A stretch of DNA of 64,000 nt from Crocinitomicaceae bacterium (GTDB lineage Bacteria > Bacteroidota > Bacteroidia > Flavobacteriales_D > Crocinitomicaceae): NCBI GenBank assembly GCA_016708105.1, contig JADJGJ010000002.1:558001-622000 (forward strand). The letters run 5' to 3'. The notes beneath the pieces were generated by a model. It saw only the letters and a program-made list of their open reading frames with translations, had not been told where the DNA came from and did not search any database. The position numbers and the translations under genes are program-made. Each line of letters begins with the position of its first letter. Position 1 is the stretch's first letter. Shown here in pieces: positions 36,226 to 44,075 of the stretch.

Positions 36226-36252
36226 TAGCACTCCTACACGTTAATAAAACTC

Positions 36253-36837
36253 TTAATTGCTTTTGTCAACCTGCATGTAGCTTAGTTCTAATGGTGTTTT
36301 ACGACCAAAGATTTTTACCATTACCTGCAGTTTTTTCTTTTCTTCATTTATTTCTTCAATAACCCCGTTAAACCCGTTGAATGGACCATCAATCACCTTT
36401 ACTGTCTCACCAATAACATAAGGAATATTTAGTTCTTCCTCATGTTCACTTAATTCATCCACCTTACCAAGTATACGATTCACTTCTGAAACGCGCATTG
36501 GCATGGGCTCACCGCCTTTTGTTCCGCTCATAAAACCAATTACGTTTGGAACATTGTTAATCATGTGTTGTACTTCTCCATCAAGCACCGCTTCAAGAAG
36601 CACATATCCTGGTAAATAAGAACGTTCTTTCGAAATTTTCTTACCGTTTTTTATCTGATACACTTTTTCAGTTGGGATCAATACTTGTCCAACCAAATGT
36701 TCAAGTTTGTGCCGTTTAATCTCCATTTCAATGGAGTCGCGTACTTTTTTTTCTTTTCCGCCGACAGCACGAACCACATACCAGAGCTTTTTCTCATCTC
36801 CGGTGGGTTTGTTTTTATTTGTTTTTTCTTCTGCCAT
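36253..36837 (-). CDS. nusG: transcription termination/antitermination factor NusG
   Basis: 194 residues. The NGN domain starts at KLWYVVRAVGGKEKKVRDSI (about residue 18) with LPGYVLLEAV and PNVIGFM; the C-terminal KOW domain includes VKVIDGPFNGFNGVIEEIN. It binds RNA polymerase and couples it to Rho or to the ribosome. It starts 4 bases after secE. Confidence 0.97.
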   Translation of the reverse strand: MAEEKTNKNKPTGDEKKLWYVVRAVGGKEKKVRDSIEMEIKRHKLEHLVGQVLIPTEKVYQIKNGKKISKERSYLPGYVLLEAVLDGEVQHMINNVPNVIGFMSGTKGGEPMPMRVSEVNRILGKVDELSEHEEELNIPYVIGETVKVIDGPFNGFNGVIEEINEEKKKLQVMVKIFGRKTPLELSYMQVDKSN

Positions 36838-36841
36838 TGGA

Positions 36842-37066
36842 TTAGCCTTGAACGATACTGTAATAAAGCCCTAAAAATCCTCGCCAGAAACTATCAATTG
36901 AATTAATTCCAAAGATAAAATCCATTGCAAAAATGATAAGAGCAAAAATGATTGAAGCCACCAGAACTACAATCGAACTGCTTTGAAGTTGACTCCATGT
37001 TGGCCAGGTCACTTTGTGAACCAACTCGCCGAATGACTCTTCAATGTATTGAATAATATTAGCCAT
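36842..37066 (-). CDS. secE: protein translocase subunit SecE
   Basis: 74 residues with a short amphipathic N-terminus (YIEESFGELVHKVTWPTW) and one membrane helix (SIIFALIIFAMDFIFGI). It is the single-span form of SecE that clamps SecY. Position between trnW and nusG is typical. The 215 bases between trnW and secE hold a small ATCCGG/CCGGAT hairpin around 37127-37144 and AT-rich sequence where a secE promoter could lie. Confidence 0.95.
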   Translation of the reverse strand: MANIIQYIEESFGELVHKVTWPTWSQLQSSSIVVLVASIIFALIIFAMDFIFGINSIDSFWRGFLGLYYSIVQG

Positions 37067-37281
37067 TTCTAATTTCTTTTATAAGCCCCGGTTTACTTTT
37101 GCACTGAGTTGAAGTAAGACCTGTAAATTAATTGATCCGGAACAAGCCGGATTTATTCTTTTTTTCCTTTTCACTTCAGGGATTGATGATTATTCCTGAT
37201 TTTTCTATTTCACATTTATTATGAGCGGTTGACGTTTTTTTGTCTTTCAAAATTCAAAATCAATTCGCCCTTTTACTTATG

Positions 37282-37352
37282 CACGGGCGGAGAGATTCGA
37301 ACTCCCATCAACGGTTTTGGAGACCGCTATTCTACCCTTGAACTACGCCCGT
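37282..37352 (-). tRNA. tRNA-Trp (CCA)
   Basis: Minus-strand cloverleaf: acceptor ACGGGCG/CGCCCGT, anticodon loop CTCCAAA giving CCA, T arm with GTTCGAATC. Lies between tuf and secE as usual in this phylum. Confidence 0.95.
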
Positions 37353-37380
37353 AAAAGAGAGAGGCTATTCACCTCTCTCG
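37353..37380 (-). terminator. weak terminator or processing hairpin after tuf
   Basis: Stem GAGAGAGG (37357-37364) / CCTCTCTC (37372-37379), loop of seven, then TTTT and the 5' end of tRNA-Trp at once. The U-run is short, so partial termination after tuf or a tRNA 5' processing signal are both possible. Confidence 0.5.
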
Positions 37381-37398
37381 TCTACTTTGTTCATTTAA

Positions 37399-38586
37399 TT
37401 ATTTCAAAATTTCAGTTACCTGACCAGCACCAACTGTTCTACCACCCTCACGGATAGCGAAACGAAGACCCTGGCCGATAGCTACCGGAACGATCAATTT
37501 TACAGTAATTGTAACGTTGTCACCAGGCATAACCATTTCACGACCATCTCCAAGAATAATTTCACCAGTTACGTCAGTTGTTCTAACGTAAAACTGAGGA
37601 CGATATTTATTATGGAATGGAGTGTGACGTCCACCTTCTTCTTTTTTCAGGATATAAACCTCAGCTTTGAATTCTGTGTGAGGAGTAATTGAACCTGGTT
37701 TTGCGATAACCATACCACGACGGATATCAGTTTTCTCAATACCTCTTAACAACAAACCTACGTTGTCACCAGCTTCACCTCTGTCAAGGATTTTGCGGAA
37801 CATCTCAACACCAGTTACAACTGATTTCAGTTTTTCTTCACCCATTCCGATGATGTCAACCTCTTCACCAGAGTTGATTACACCTGTTTCAATTTTACCA
37901 GTAGCAACAGTACCACGACCAGTAATAGAGAACACGTCTTCAACCGGCATCAAGAATGCTTTATCAACTTCACGAACAGGAAGTTCGATCCAGCTGTCAA
38001 CTGCATCCATCAACGCTTTTACGGTAGCAACCCATTTTTCTTCACCGTTCAATGCTCCTAGAGCAGAACCTTGAATAACAGGAGTTTTTTCACCGTCATA
38101 TGAATAGAAAGATAATAAATCTCTGATTTCAATTTCAACAAGCTCTAACAATTCAGGATCATCAACCATATCCACTTTATTCATGAATACAACCATACGA
38201 GGAACGCCAACCTGACGACCTAAAAGGATGTGTTCACGAGTCTGAGGCATTGGACCATCAGTAGCAGCAACCACAAGGATTGCACCATCCATCTGAGCAG
38301 CACCTGTTACCATGTTTTTAACGTAATCCGCGTGACCCGGGCAATCTACATGCGCGTAGTGACGTGATTGAGTAGCATACTCAACATGTGACGTGTTAAT
38401 AGTGATACCTCTTTCTTTCTCTTCAGGAGCGTTATCAATAGAAGAGAAATCGCGCAGCTCAGCCAGACCTTCTTTTGCAAGAACGGTTGTGATAGCGGCA
38501 GTTAGAGTTGTTTTACCGTGGTCAACGTGACCAATTGTTCCAATGTTTACGTGCGGTTTGGAACGGTTATAGGTTTCCTTAGCCAT
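37399..38586 (-). CDS. tuf: elongation factor Tu
   Basis: 395 residues. GTP-binding motifs GHVDHGKTTL (G1), GITINTSHVEY (effector region), DCPGHADYVKNM (G3), NKVDMVDD (G4) and SAL (G5) are all present, followed by beta-barrel domains 2 and 3 ending VGAGQVTEILK. It delivers aminoacyl-tRNA to the ribosome. It is flanked by tRNA-Thr(GGU) and tRNA-Trp. Confidence 0.98.
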   Translation of the reverse strand: MAKETYNRSKPHVNIGTIGHVDHGKTTLTAAITTVLAKEGLAELRDFSSIDNAPEEKERGITINTSHVEYATQSRHYAHVDCPGHADYVKNMVTGAAQMDGAILVVAATDGPMPQTREHILLGRQVGVPRMVVFMNKVDMVDDPELLELVEIEIRDLLSFYSYDGEKTPVIQGSALGALNGEEKWVATVKALMDAVDSWIELPVREVDKAFLMPVEDVFSITGRGTVATGKIETGVINSGEEVDIIGMGEEKLKSVVTGVEMFRKILDRGEAGDNVGLLLRGIEKTDIRRGMVIAKPGSITPHTEFKAEVYILKKEEGGRHTPFHNKYRPQFYVRTTDVTGEIILGDGREMVMPGDNVTITVKLIVPVAIGQGLRFAIREGGRTVGAGQVTEILK

Positions 38587-38671
38587 AATCTACGATTGTT
38601 TACTTTTTATTATTAATACAAAATTTACAAAATACAAAAACACACCCCTTAACAAGTGTGATAATCATTTG

Positions 38672-38743
38672 AGCCAACGATGGGAATTGAACCCACGACC
38701 TCTTCCTTACCAAGGAAACGCTCTACCCCTGAGCTACGTCGGC
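38672..38743 (-). tRNA. tRNA-Thr (GGU)
   Basis: Acceptor GCCGACG/CGTTGGC with one G-U pair; anticodon loop TTGGTAA; T loop GTTCAATTC. Fourth tRNA of the cluster before tuf. Confidence 0.95.
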
Positions 38744-38766
38744 ACAATGCTCTTTTAATTTTTATT

Positions 38767-38840
<74 letters not shown>

Positions 38841-38857
38841 CTGTTAATAAAGTAAAG

Positions 38858-38939
38858 TGGGGAGAGCAGGATTCGAACCTACGAAGACTAAGTCAGCTGA
38901 GTTACAGTCAGCCCCAGTTGGCCACTTTGGTATCTCCCC
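38858..38939 (-). tRNA. tRNA-Tyr (GUA)
   Basis: Acceptor GGGGAGA/TCTCCCC; anticodon stem GCTGA/TCAGC with loop CTGTAAC; long variable arm of class II tRNA; T arm GTTCGAATC. Confidence 0.95.
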
Positions 38940-38958
38940 AAGTACTTTATTATACTTG

Positions 38959-39031
38959 AGCCGGCAGAGGGACTCGAACCTCCGACCTGCTGATTACAAA
39001 TCAGCTGCTCTACCAACTGAGCTATGCCGGC
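38959..39031 (-). tRNA. tRNA-Thr (UGU)
   Basis: Acceptor GCCGGCA/TGCCGGC; anticodon stem GCTGA/TCAGC with loop TTTGTAA; T arm GTTCGAGTC. First gene after the promoter at 39085-39115. Confidence 0.95.
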
Positions 39032-39084
39032 CTACATGATTAAAAGAACACGTTAAAACCCCTATTTTTTTGAAAACGGGAGTG

Positions 39085-39115
39085 CAAATATATGAAACTT
39101 ATTGACAGTGTCAAC
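39085..39115 (-). promoter_or_regulatory. promoter of the tRNA-tuf operon (Bacteroidota type)
   Basis: On the minus strand GTTG (39115-39112), a 19-base spacer, then TATATTTG (39092-39085). This fits the Bacteroidota -33 TTTG / -7 TAnnTTTG consensus in sequence and spacing. Transcription would begin about 45 bases before tRNA-Thr(UGU) and could run through tuf. Confidence 0.8.
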
Positions 39116-39147
39116 AAGTTTTTGAAAATTTTTAGGGATTATAGGGA

Positions 39148-39711
39148 TTATTGTCCTAACATTTTGGCCTTCAGATTTTCATCTGCCGGATCATCACAGA
39201 GCCAAATTCCAAAAAGAGCTTGTTTGAAGTCAAGACCGGTGATAGTGAGCACAACAGTGTTGTTTTTACTCAATGAAGTTCCTTTTCCAGGCATATAAAT
39301 GAGGTCAAAAATATCGCCAACGCCTATTTCTTGTTTGAATCCGGCGTTGATCAACTCATCTATTTTTGATTGAATTGGTGCGGTATTGTCATTGGTTGAT
39401 TTTTCAAATCCGGTGCGGATAGCTTCTTCCATATTTTCTTTGGTGACAAAGCTTGAGATTACTCTCATTTTTATGCCCATTGGTTCATCAGCTTTGATGA
39501 TTTTATCAGCGTCAGAAGATTTTTCACGCAGATACAAAACACCAATGTATAAGTCCAAGGTCATTTTTTCACGGATGCCACCTCCGTTTATCTTTAAATA
39601 TTCATCACCTGCCTTCATTACATTTGGCATGACGATACCTCCAATTTTTGTTTGACCAAAGCTCATAGCAGAGATCAACATGACGATTGCGACGAGATAA
39701 AATCTTTTCAT
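39148..39711 (-). CDS. chalcone isomerase-like family protein, secreted
   Basis: 187 residues from the ATG at 39711 (MKRFYLVAIVMLISAMSFGQ), which gives a clean signal peptide; ATGs at 39717 and 39768 are upstream alternatives. After the signal peptide come ILKINGGGIREKMTLDLYIGVLYL-like sequence (seen as LKINGGGIREKMTLDLYIGV), a central helix region and LTITGLDFKQALFGIWLCDDPAD at the end, the pattern of bacterial chalcone isomerase-like proteins. The bacterial members are mostly periplasmic and of unknown role, and probably do not isomerise chalcones. It sits between the hpf terminator and the tRNA promoter and has no terminator of its own. Confidence 0.82.
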   Translation of the reverse strand: MKRFYLVAIVMLISAMSFGQTKIGGIVMPNVMKAGDEYLKINGGGIREKMTLDLYIGVLYLREKSSDADKIIKADEPMGIKMRVISSFVTKENMEEAIRTGFEKSTNDNTAPIQSKIDELINAGFKQEIGVGDIFDLIYMPGKGTSLSKNNTVVLTITGLDFKQALFGIWLCDDPADENLKAKMLGQ

Positions 39712-39756
39712 AAGCATTCTTTTTTTTGGGTTCAAATGGATCAGACTAGGAACAAA

Positions 39757-39784
39757 TAAAAAACCCACGACTGATGCGTGGGTT
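39757..39784 (-). terminator. terminator after hpf
   Basis: Stem AACCCACG (39762-39769) / CGTGGGTT (39777-39784), loop of seven, followed on the minus strand by a T-rich tract (TTTTTTATTTG, counting the stem end). Confidence 0.85.
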
Positions 39785-39809
39785 CAAATATATAAAATAA
39801 AACATTTGT

Positions 39810-40103
39810 TTACTGATGCTTACCTTTGTGTTTATCAACTTGGCGACGCAACGCTTCACAAGCTAAATCGGTTGCTTCTTCAAAACTTTTACATTGTTTT
39901 TTTGCAAATAATTCTTTGCCCGGAATCATCAGTTTGATTTCAGCTACTTTGTTTTCAGAATCATCTGATTTATCAAGTTTCAGGATGACTTCACCTGAAA
40001 TTATTTTATCAAAATATGTTCCTAATTTGGTTACTCTTCCGTTGACGAAATCGATCAATTTTTTGTCTGCATCAAAGTGCAGGGAGTGAACTTGTAAATC
40101 CAT
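39810..40103 (-). CDS. hpf: ribosome hibernation-promoting factor, short form
   Basis: 97 residues, the length of short HPF/RaiA proteins. Blocks: VHSLHFDADKKLIDFVNGRVTKLGTYFDKI, then VILKLDKSDDSENKVAEIKLMIPG (quoted in parts; residues 5-75) and a C-terminal helix CKSFEEATDLACEALRRQVDKHK. It binds the decoding region of 30S in inactive ribosomes. It follows xerC by 11 bases in the same operon. Confidence 0.93.
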   Translation of the reverse strand: MDLQVHSLHFDADKKLIDFVNGRVTKLGTYFDKIISGEVILKLDKSDDSENKVAEIKLMIPGKELFAKKQCKSFEEATDLACEALRRQVDKHKGKHQ

Positions 40104-40114
40104 AGTTTTAAATT

Positions 40115-40996
40115 TTAATCTGCTCCTCCTCGGGGATGAGCTTTGTTATAAATCTTCTTTATTTGAGCAAACGAATTGTGTGTGTATATCTGTGTTGCAG
40201 ATAAATCAGCATGACCCAGCAGCTTTTTTATTGACTCAAGTGAAGCACCATTATTTAACATGTGCGTAGCAAAAGTGTGCCTTAGTACATGCGGACTTTT
40301 TTTACTCAAATCCGTTGCCTTACCAAGGTAGTAATTAACTTTTCTATAAACAAATTTTGGACTAAGTTTTTTGCCTGATTTATCACAGAACAAATAATCA
40401 CCGTTGGAATTGAGCAGATCTTTTTGTTGTCTAAACTCTTCAATCAATTTTGTGAGGGCAGAAGAAATGGGAATAATCCGCTCTTTATTTCTTTTTCCAA
40501 GCACTTTTATTTGTGACTTGCTGATGTCTGATTCTTTGAGATTAATTAATTCACTTAGACGAATACCGGTTTGATAGAATGTTTCAAGAATTAGTTTCAC
40601 AAGACACGTGGCATATTCATCATCTTCATCAGATACCGTATTTACGTTCCAAACTTGTGATTCAGGGACAAAATTGGGAAGAGATTTTTTCTGTTTGAGA
40701 CTTTTTACTTTCGTCGCCGGATTAACTGCGCAATTATCTGTTTGTCTTAGAAATTTGAAAAAAGTTTTAACGCTAGATAGTTTGCGATTCACGCTGGTGT
40801 TTTCAAGTCCTTGTTCAACCAATTCTACCAGATAAGATCTCAAGTGACGGTGTTTCAAATCTTTTATTTCGTCATCAGAAGAAATGGCAAGAATTTCAAG
40901 AAAATTTTCAATATCTTTTTTATATGCAATAACAGTATGTTCACTGTATCGCTTTTCATGGATGAGATAATGAATAAAATCTTCAGGTAATTGCAT
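40115..40996 (-). CDS. xerC: tyrosine recombinase XerC/XerD
   Basis: 293 residues from the ATG at 40996; the in-frame upstream codon at 41029 lies inside the rpsU terminator. N-terminal SAM-like domain (YLIHEKRYSEHTVIAYKKDI) and catalytic domain with the full set of residues: Arg in TGIRLSELI, Lys in LGKRNKERIIPI, HxxR in HVLRHTFATHML, His in LGHADLSATQIY and the nucleophile Tyr of that last block. It resolves chromosome dimers at dif. The start codon follows the T-run of the rpsU terminator with no spacer, see the terminator entry. Confidence 0.93.
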   Translation of the reverse strand: MQLPEDFIHYLIHEKRYSEHTVIAYKKDIENFLEILAISSDDEIKDLKHRHLRSYLVELVEQGLENTSVNRKLSSVKTFFKFLRQTDNCAVNPATKVKSLKQKKSLPNFVPESQVWNVNTVSDEDDEYATCLVKLILETFYQTGIRLSELINLKESDISKSQIKVLGKRNKERIIPISSALTKLIEEFRQQKDLLNSNGDYLFCDKSGKKLSPKFVYRKVNYYLGKATDLSKKSPHVLRHTFATHMLNNGASLESIKKLLGHADLSATQIYTHNSFAQIKKIYNKAHPRGGAD

Positions 40997-41026
40997 AAAA
41001 AAAAGGGGCACAAGCCTGTACCCCTT
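40997..41026 (-). terminator. rpsU terminator abutting the xerC start codon
   Basis: Minus-strand ten-pair stem AAGGGGTACA/TGTGCCCCTT (one U-G pair), loop GGCT, at 41026-41003, followed by T tract to 40997. The next base begins the xerC ATG. So xerC depends on read-through or lacks a normal leader. Confidence 0.88.
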
Positions 41027-41056
41027 CAATACGTATGAAGTTAAAAATTGTTGTGC

Positions 41057-41251
41057 TTAATTTCCTTCTTGGCTGTTCATTTTCTGCTTATAAATAGCTT
41101 TCAAACGACCTTGACGAAGTTCAACAGAAGGTTTGGTGAAAGACTGACGCTCTCTGAGTTCACGGAGAACTCCGGTTTTTTCATATTTCTTTTTATACTT
41201 TTTAAGCGCTCTTTCAATGTTTTCGCCTTCTTTAATTGGAATAATAAGCAT
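41057..41251 (-). CDS. rpsU: 30S ribosomal protein S21
   Basis: 64 residues from the ATG at 41251 (MLIIPIKEGENIERALKKYK), the standard S21 start; a start at 41287 would add 12 unrelated residues and overlap the promoter. It is strongly basic. First gene of the rpsU-xerC-hpf group. Confidence 0.95.
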   Translation of the reverse strand: MLIIPIKEGENIERALKKYKKKYEKTGVLRELRERQSFTKPSVELRQGRLKAIYKQKMNSQEGN

Positions 41252-41284
41252 ATAATTTTCTTTTGTTCGTTCAATTTTGGACCG

Positions 41285-41292
41285 CAAAGATA
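41285..41292 (-). promoter_or_regulatory. -7 box of the rpsU promoter
   Basis: Minus-strand TATCTTTG fits the Bacteroidota -7 box TAnnTTTG exactly. It lies about 33 bases before the rpsU ATG. No clear TTTG is found at the -33 position. Confidence 0.6.
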
Positions 41293-41315
41293 GGATAAAA
41301 ATTGAAATTAGTTCA

Positions 41316-42455
41316 TTATTTTAAAATTTCCCTTGAAATTACCAGTTTTTGTATTTCAGAAGTGCCTTCGCCAATGGTGCAAAGTTTAGAATCACGGAAG
41401 AATTTCTCAACCGGAAAATCTTTGGTATAGCCATAACCACCGAAGATTTGAACAGCTTCGGTAGAGACAGCAACAGCCACTTCAGATGCGTAATATTTAG
41501 CCATTGCAGACTCTTTAGTCATTTTTTCACCGCGTTCTTTCAAGTCAGCGGCACTAAGTAATAGTAATTCAGCAGCCTGAATTTTAGTAGCCATATCGGC
41601 CAGTTTAAAGGCTATGCCCTGAAACTGCGAGATAGGTTTTCCAAACTGTTCACGTTCTTTTGAATATTTGACAGCAGCATTGAAAGCACCCTTAGCAATA
41701 CCCAGAGCAAGCGATCCGATGGAAATTCTTCCTCCATCCAATACTTTCATAGATTGAATAAATCCATAACCTTCTTTGCCAATGAGTTGATCTTTATGCA
41801 CTCTGCAATTCGTGAAAATTAGTTCAGCGGTTTCTGACGCACGCATGCCCAGTTTATTTTCTTTTTTACCTGAATTAAAACCAGGCGTTCCTTTCTCAAT
41901 AATGAAAGCTGACATGCCATGTGAATCACCCTTTTCACCGGTGCGCGCAATTACAACGGCAACATCACCAGTAATAGCATGCGTGATAAAATTCTTTGAT
42001 CCATTGAGTACATAATAGTCACCATCTTTCACGGCGGTAGTTGCCATTCCGCCGGCATCAGAACCTGTGCCTGTTTCAGTTAATCCCCAGGCGCCAATCC
42101 ATTCACCGGTTGCCAGTTTTGTGAGGTATTTTTTCTTTTGCTCTTCACTACCGTGGTACATGATATGCCCGGTGCAAAGTGAGTTATGCGCTGCAACGGA
42201 TAATCCAATAGAACCACATACTTGAGCAATTTCACTAATCACGGTGATGTACTCAAAGTAAGAGAGACCGCTTCCACCATATTCAGTTGGAACCAGCACA
42301 CCCATTAAACCAAGTTCACCTAATTTTTTAAAAACAGGAACGGGGAATTCTTGTGATTCATCCCATTTCATTACGTTTGGTCTGATTTCTTTTTCAGCGA
42401 AATCACGAACCATTTGTTTTATCATGACCTGATTGTCATTTTCTATAAGCTGCAT
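41316..42455 (-). CDS. acyl-CoA dehydrogenase (short-chain/butyryl type)
   Basis: 379 residues, the normal length. FAD enzyme that makes trans-2-enoyl-CoA in fatty-acid or branched-chain amino-acid breakdown. Blocks: CGSIGLSVAAHNSLC, WGLTETGTGSDAGGM (signature 1), REQFGKPISQFQGIAFKLADM, QIFGGYGYTKDFPVEKFFRD, and IGEGTSEIQKLVI with the catalytic Glu at the GEGTSEI position used by short-chain enzymes. It is 16 bases after apt, so they are probably co-transcribed. The substrate chain length is not fixed by sequence reading. Confidence 0.93.
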   Translation of the reverse strand: MQLIENDNQVMIKQMVRDFAEKEIRPNVMKWDESQEFPVPVFKKLGELGLMGVLVPTEYGGSGLSYFEYITVISEIAQVCGSIGLSVAAHNSLCTGHIMYHGSEEQKKKYLTKLATGEWIGAWGLTETGTGSDAGGMATTAVKDGDYYVLNGSKNFITHAITGDVAVVIARTGEKGDSHGMSAFIIEKGTPGFNSGKKENKLGMRASETAELIFTNCRVHKDQLIGKEGYGFIQSMKVLDGGRISIGSLALGIAKGAFNAAVKYSKEREQFGKPISQFQGIAFKLADMATKIQAAELLLLSAADLKERGEKMTKESAMAKYYASEVAVAVSTEAVQIFGGYGYTKDFPVEKFFRDSKLCTIGEGTSEIQKLVISREILK

Positions 42456-42471
42456 GGAGAGTAATTTTTTT

Positions 42472-43002
42472 CTAAAAGCGCACTAAAGTACTAATATTTT
42501 CTGAGTAATTTTTTATCCTATTCTGTCCATTCAAAAAAGAAAGGTCAACCAAGAAACTAAAGCCGGCAATTTTACCGTTTTGTTTCAAAATTAGCTCGGC
42601 AGCAGCAGATGCCGAGCCACCCGTTGCAAGTAGGTCATCATGAATGAGAATTTGCTGACCAGGTTGTATTGAATCAACATGCATTTCAATCTCTGCTGTG
42701 CCATATTCAAGTTCATACGCATGTGAAATCGTTTTATATGGCAACTTTCCTTTTTTTCTTACTAAAATAAACGGAACATTCAAGGCCATTGCAAGAGGCA
42801 TTCCTAGTAAAAAACCTCTACTTTCAATGCCAGCAATACCATCAATTTTTTTTCCTTTAAAATCGGTTATTATTTGACTCACCATTTGTTGACATAAGCC
42901 GGGATCTGCCATCAGCGGGGTGATATCTTTGAATAGTATTCCCGGTTTTGGAAAATCAGGTACATCGCGAATAATCGTTTTTAATTTTTGTTCTAATTCC
43001 AT
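42472..43002 (-). CDS. apt: adenine phosphoribosyltransferase
   Basis: 176 residues. Salvages adenine to AMP with PRPP. Blocks: IRDVPDFPKPGILFKDITPL, GIESRGFLLGMPLA, VLVRKKGKLPYKT-type (here ILVRKKGKLPYKT), and the PRPP loop ILIHDDLLATGGSASAA. The usual 'VDD' of the PRPP loop reads HDD here. Followed by the acyl-CoA dehydrogenase gene. Confidence 0.95.
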   Translation of the reverse strand: MELEQKLKTIIRDVPDFPKPGILFKDITPLMADPGLCQQMVSQIITDFKGKKIDGIAGIESRGFLLGMPLAMALNVPFILVRKKGKLPYKTISHAYELEYGTAEIEMHVDSIQPGQQILIHDDLLATGGSASAAAELILKQNGKIAGFSFLVDLSFLNGQNRIKNYSENISTLVRF

Positions 43003-43045
43003 GGGATAAAATTATGTGTTTTTAATGTGAAATTGGCACCGTTTA

Positions 43046-43885
43046 TCAATCTTCAAAAGATATATAGTGCAATAGCATGTTTAGTTTGGATTGATCAATA
43101 ATTTTTTCATCAAGCAAGAAATTAAGATGTTGAATTTTTTCAGTTTCACGTTTTTTCAAAATGGAGGCCGTTGCGGCGAAATCAATGTATGGATGTTTAT
43201 CAATTTCATCTTTACTTGCTGAATTGATTTGGATTTTTTTCAGTGTTGATGCATCTGCTACAAAATGGTCAACCAAAACCTGATACATTTCTTCAGTCAG
43301 GTTGTAAACTTCATGTAACTGTGTCATGCTGTAAAAACCGCCCAATGAGTTGCGATAATTTAAAATTCGGCTTGCCATTTTTTCACCAATACCGGGCAAG
43401 GCTTCAAGATCAGCTGCGGTTGCCAGATTAATGTTTTGCAGAACTGAATTTTGTGTAGTTTGAGATTCAGTATTTAGTTGAATATACGGTTCCAGTTCAG
43501 CATATTTTTCTTCACTGATTACAAAAACTTTTTTCAGATCAGTTTTTTGTTTGAATGAGCCAATTTTTTGACGATAAGAAATGATGGATGCGGCTTGTTT
43601 TTCAGAAAAACCTAAATCAATCCAGCCAGCAGTTTCTAAGGTATTTGGATCAAAATAAAAATAGTCAATTTGCTTTTGTGGCTTATTTTCTGAGTAAGAA
43701 ATTTCACGTTGTGCACTATCCGGTTTGAACGTTAGAAAATCTGCCTGATCAGCAGGAATAATTTCAACATCAAAATCTGCCTTTGAATTTTGTAACGCAA
43801 GATAAATTATGAAAAAAAACATCAATACAATCCAGATGAGAAATCCGGCTTGTTGTCCACGTGTCAGAGAAAAATATTTTTTCAA
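43046..43885 (-). CDS. ComEA-like helix-hairpin-helix protein, membrane-anchored
   Basis: 279 residues. One N-terminal membrane segment (residues about 13-31, FLIWIVLMFFFIIYLAL). Then at least two, perhaps three, helix-hairpin-helix modules: WIDLGFSEKQAASIISYRQKIGSF, NLATAADLEALPGIGEKMASRILNYR (in part) and INSASKDEIDKHPYIDFAATASIL. ComEA-type proteins bind DNA non-specifically, often during DNA uptake, but Bacteroidota carry several such proteins of unproved role. It follows the small MetS-like gene by 23 bases. Confidence 0.82.
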   Translation of the reverse strand: MKKYFSLTRGQQAGFLIWIVLMFFFIIYLALQNSKADFDVEIIPADQADFLTFKPDSAQREISYSENKPQKQIDYFYFDPNTLETAGWIDLGFSEKQAASIISYRQKIGSFKQKTDLKKVFVISEEKYAELEPYIQLNTESQTTQNSVLQNINLATAADLEALPGIGEKMASRILNYRNSLGGFYSMTQLHEVYNLTEEMYQVLVDHFVADASTLKKIQINSASKDEIDKHPYIDFAATASILKKRETEKIQHLNFLLDEKIIDQSKLNMLLHYISFED

Positions 43886-43908
43886 GACTTGGTAGCAAAA
43901 ATCATGCG

Positions 43909-44049
43909 TTATTCCTGATCATCATTTTCAGTGAATGAATCAGGCTCTTCATGTTTTTTAGTAGTGAGTACCCGATAGAAAAAATAACCTGTAACACAAG
44001 CAATGGTTATTTCAGTAACAAGCATCATGATTAGTGCAGAAGTATTCAT
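43909..44049 (-). CDS. MetS-like small subunit of the adjacent sodium symporter
   Basis: 46 residues, starting MNTSALIMMLVTEI, with one membrane helix to about residue 26, then a charged tail (KKHEEPDSFTENDDQE). The MNxSAxxMM start and the place directly after a neurotransmitter:sodium symporter gene match the MetS subunits described for methionine/alanine importers. The gene lies 26 bases after the symporter stop and 23 before the ComEA-like gene, so all three are likely one operon. Short length leaves some doubt. Confidence 0.75.
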   Translation of the reverse strand: MNTSALIMMLVTEITIACVTGYFFYRVLTTKKHEEPDSFTENDDQE

Positions 44050-44075
44050 ATAAACTAGGTTAATTATTTTTTAAA

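Noticed and set aside
37127..37160. Plus-strand terminator-like hairpin (ATCCGG/CCGGAT followed by a T-rich run) upstream of secE
   Set aside because: No plus-strand gene precedes it; on the transcribed minus strand it has no U-run, so it was not called a terminator.
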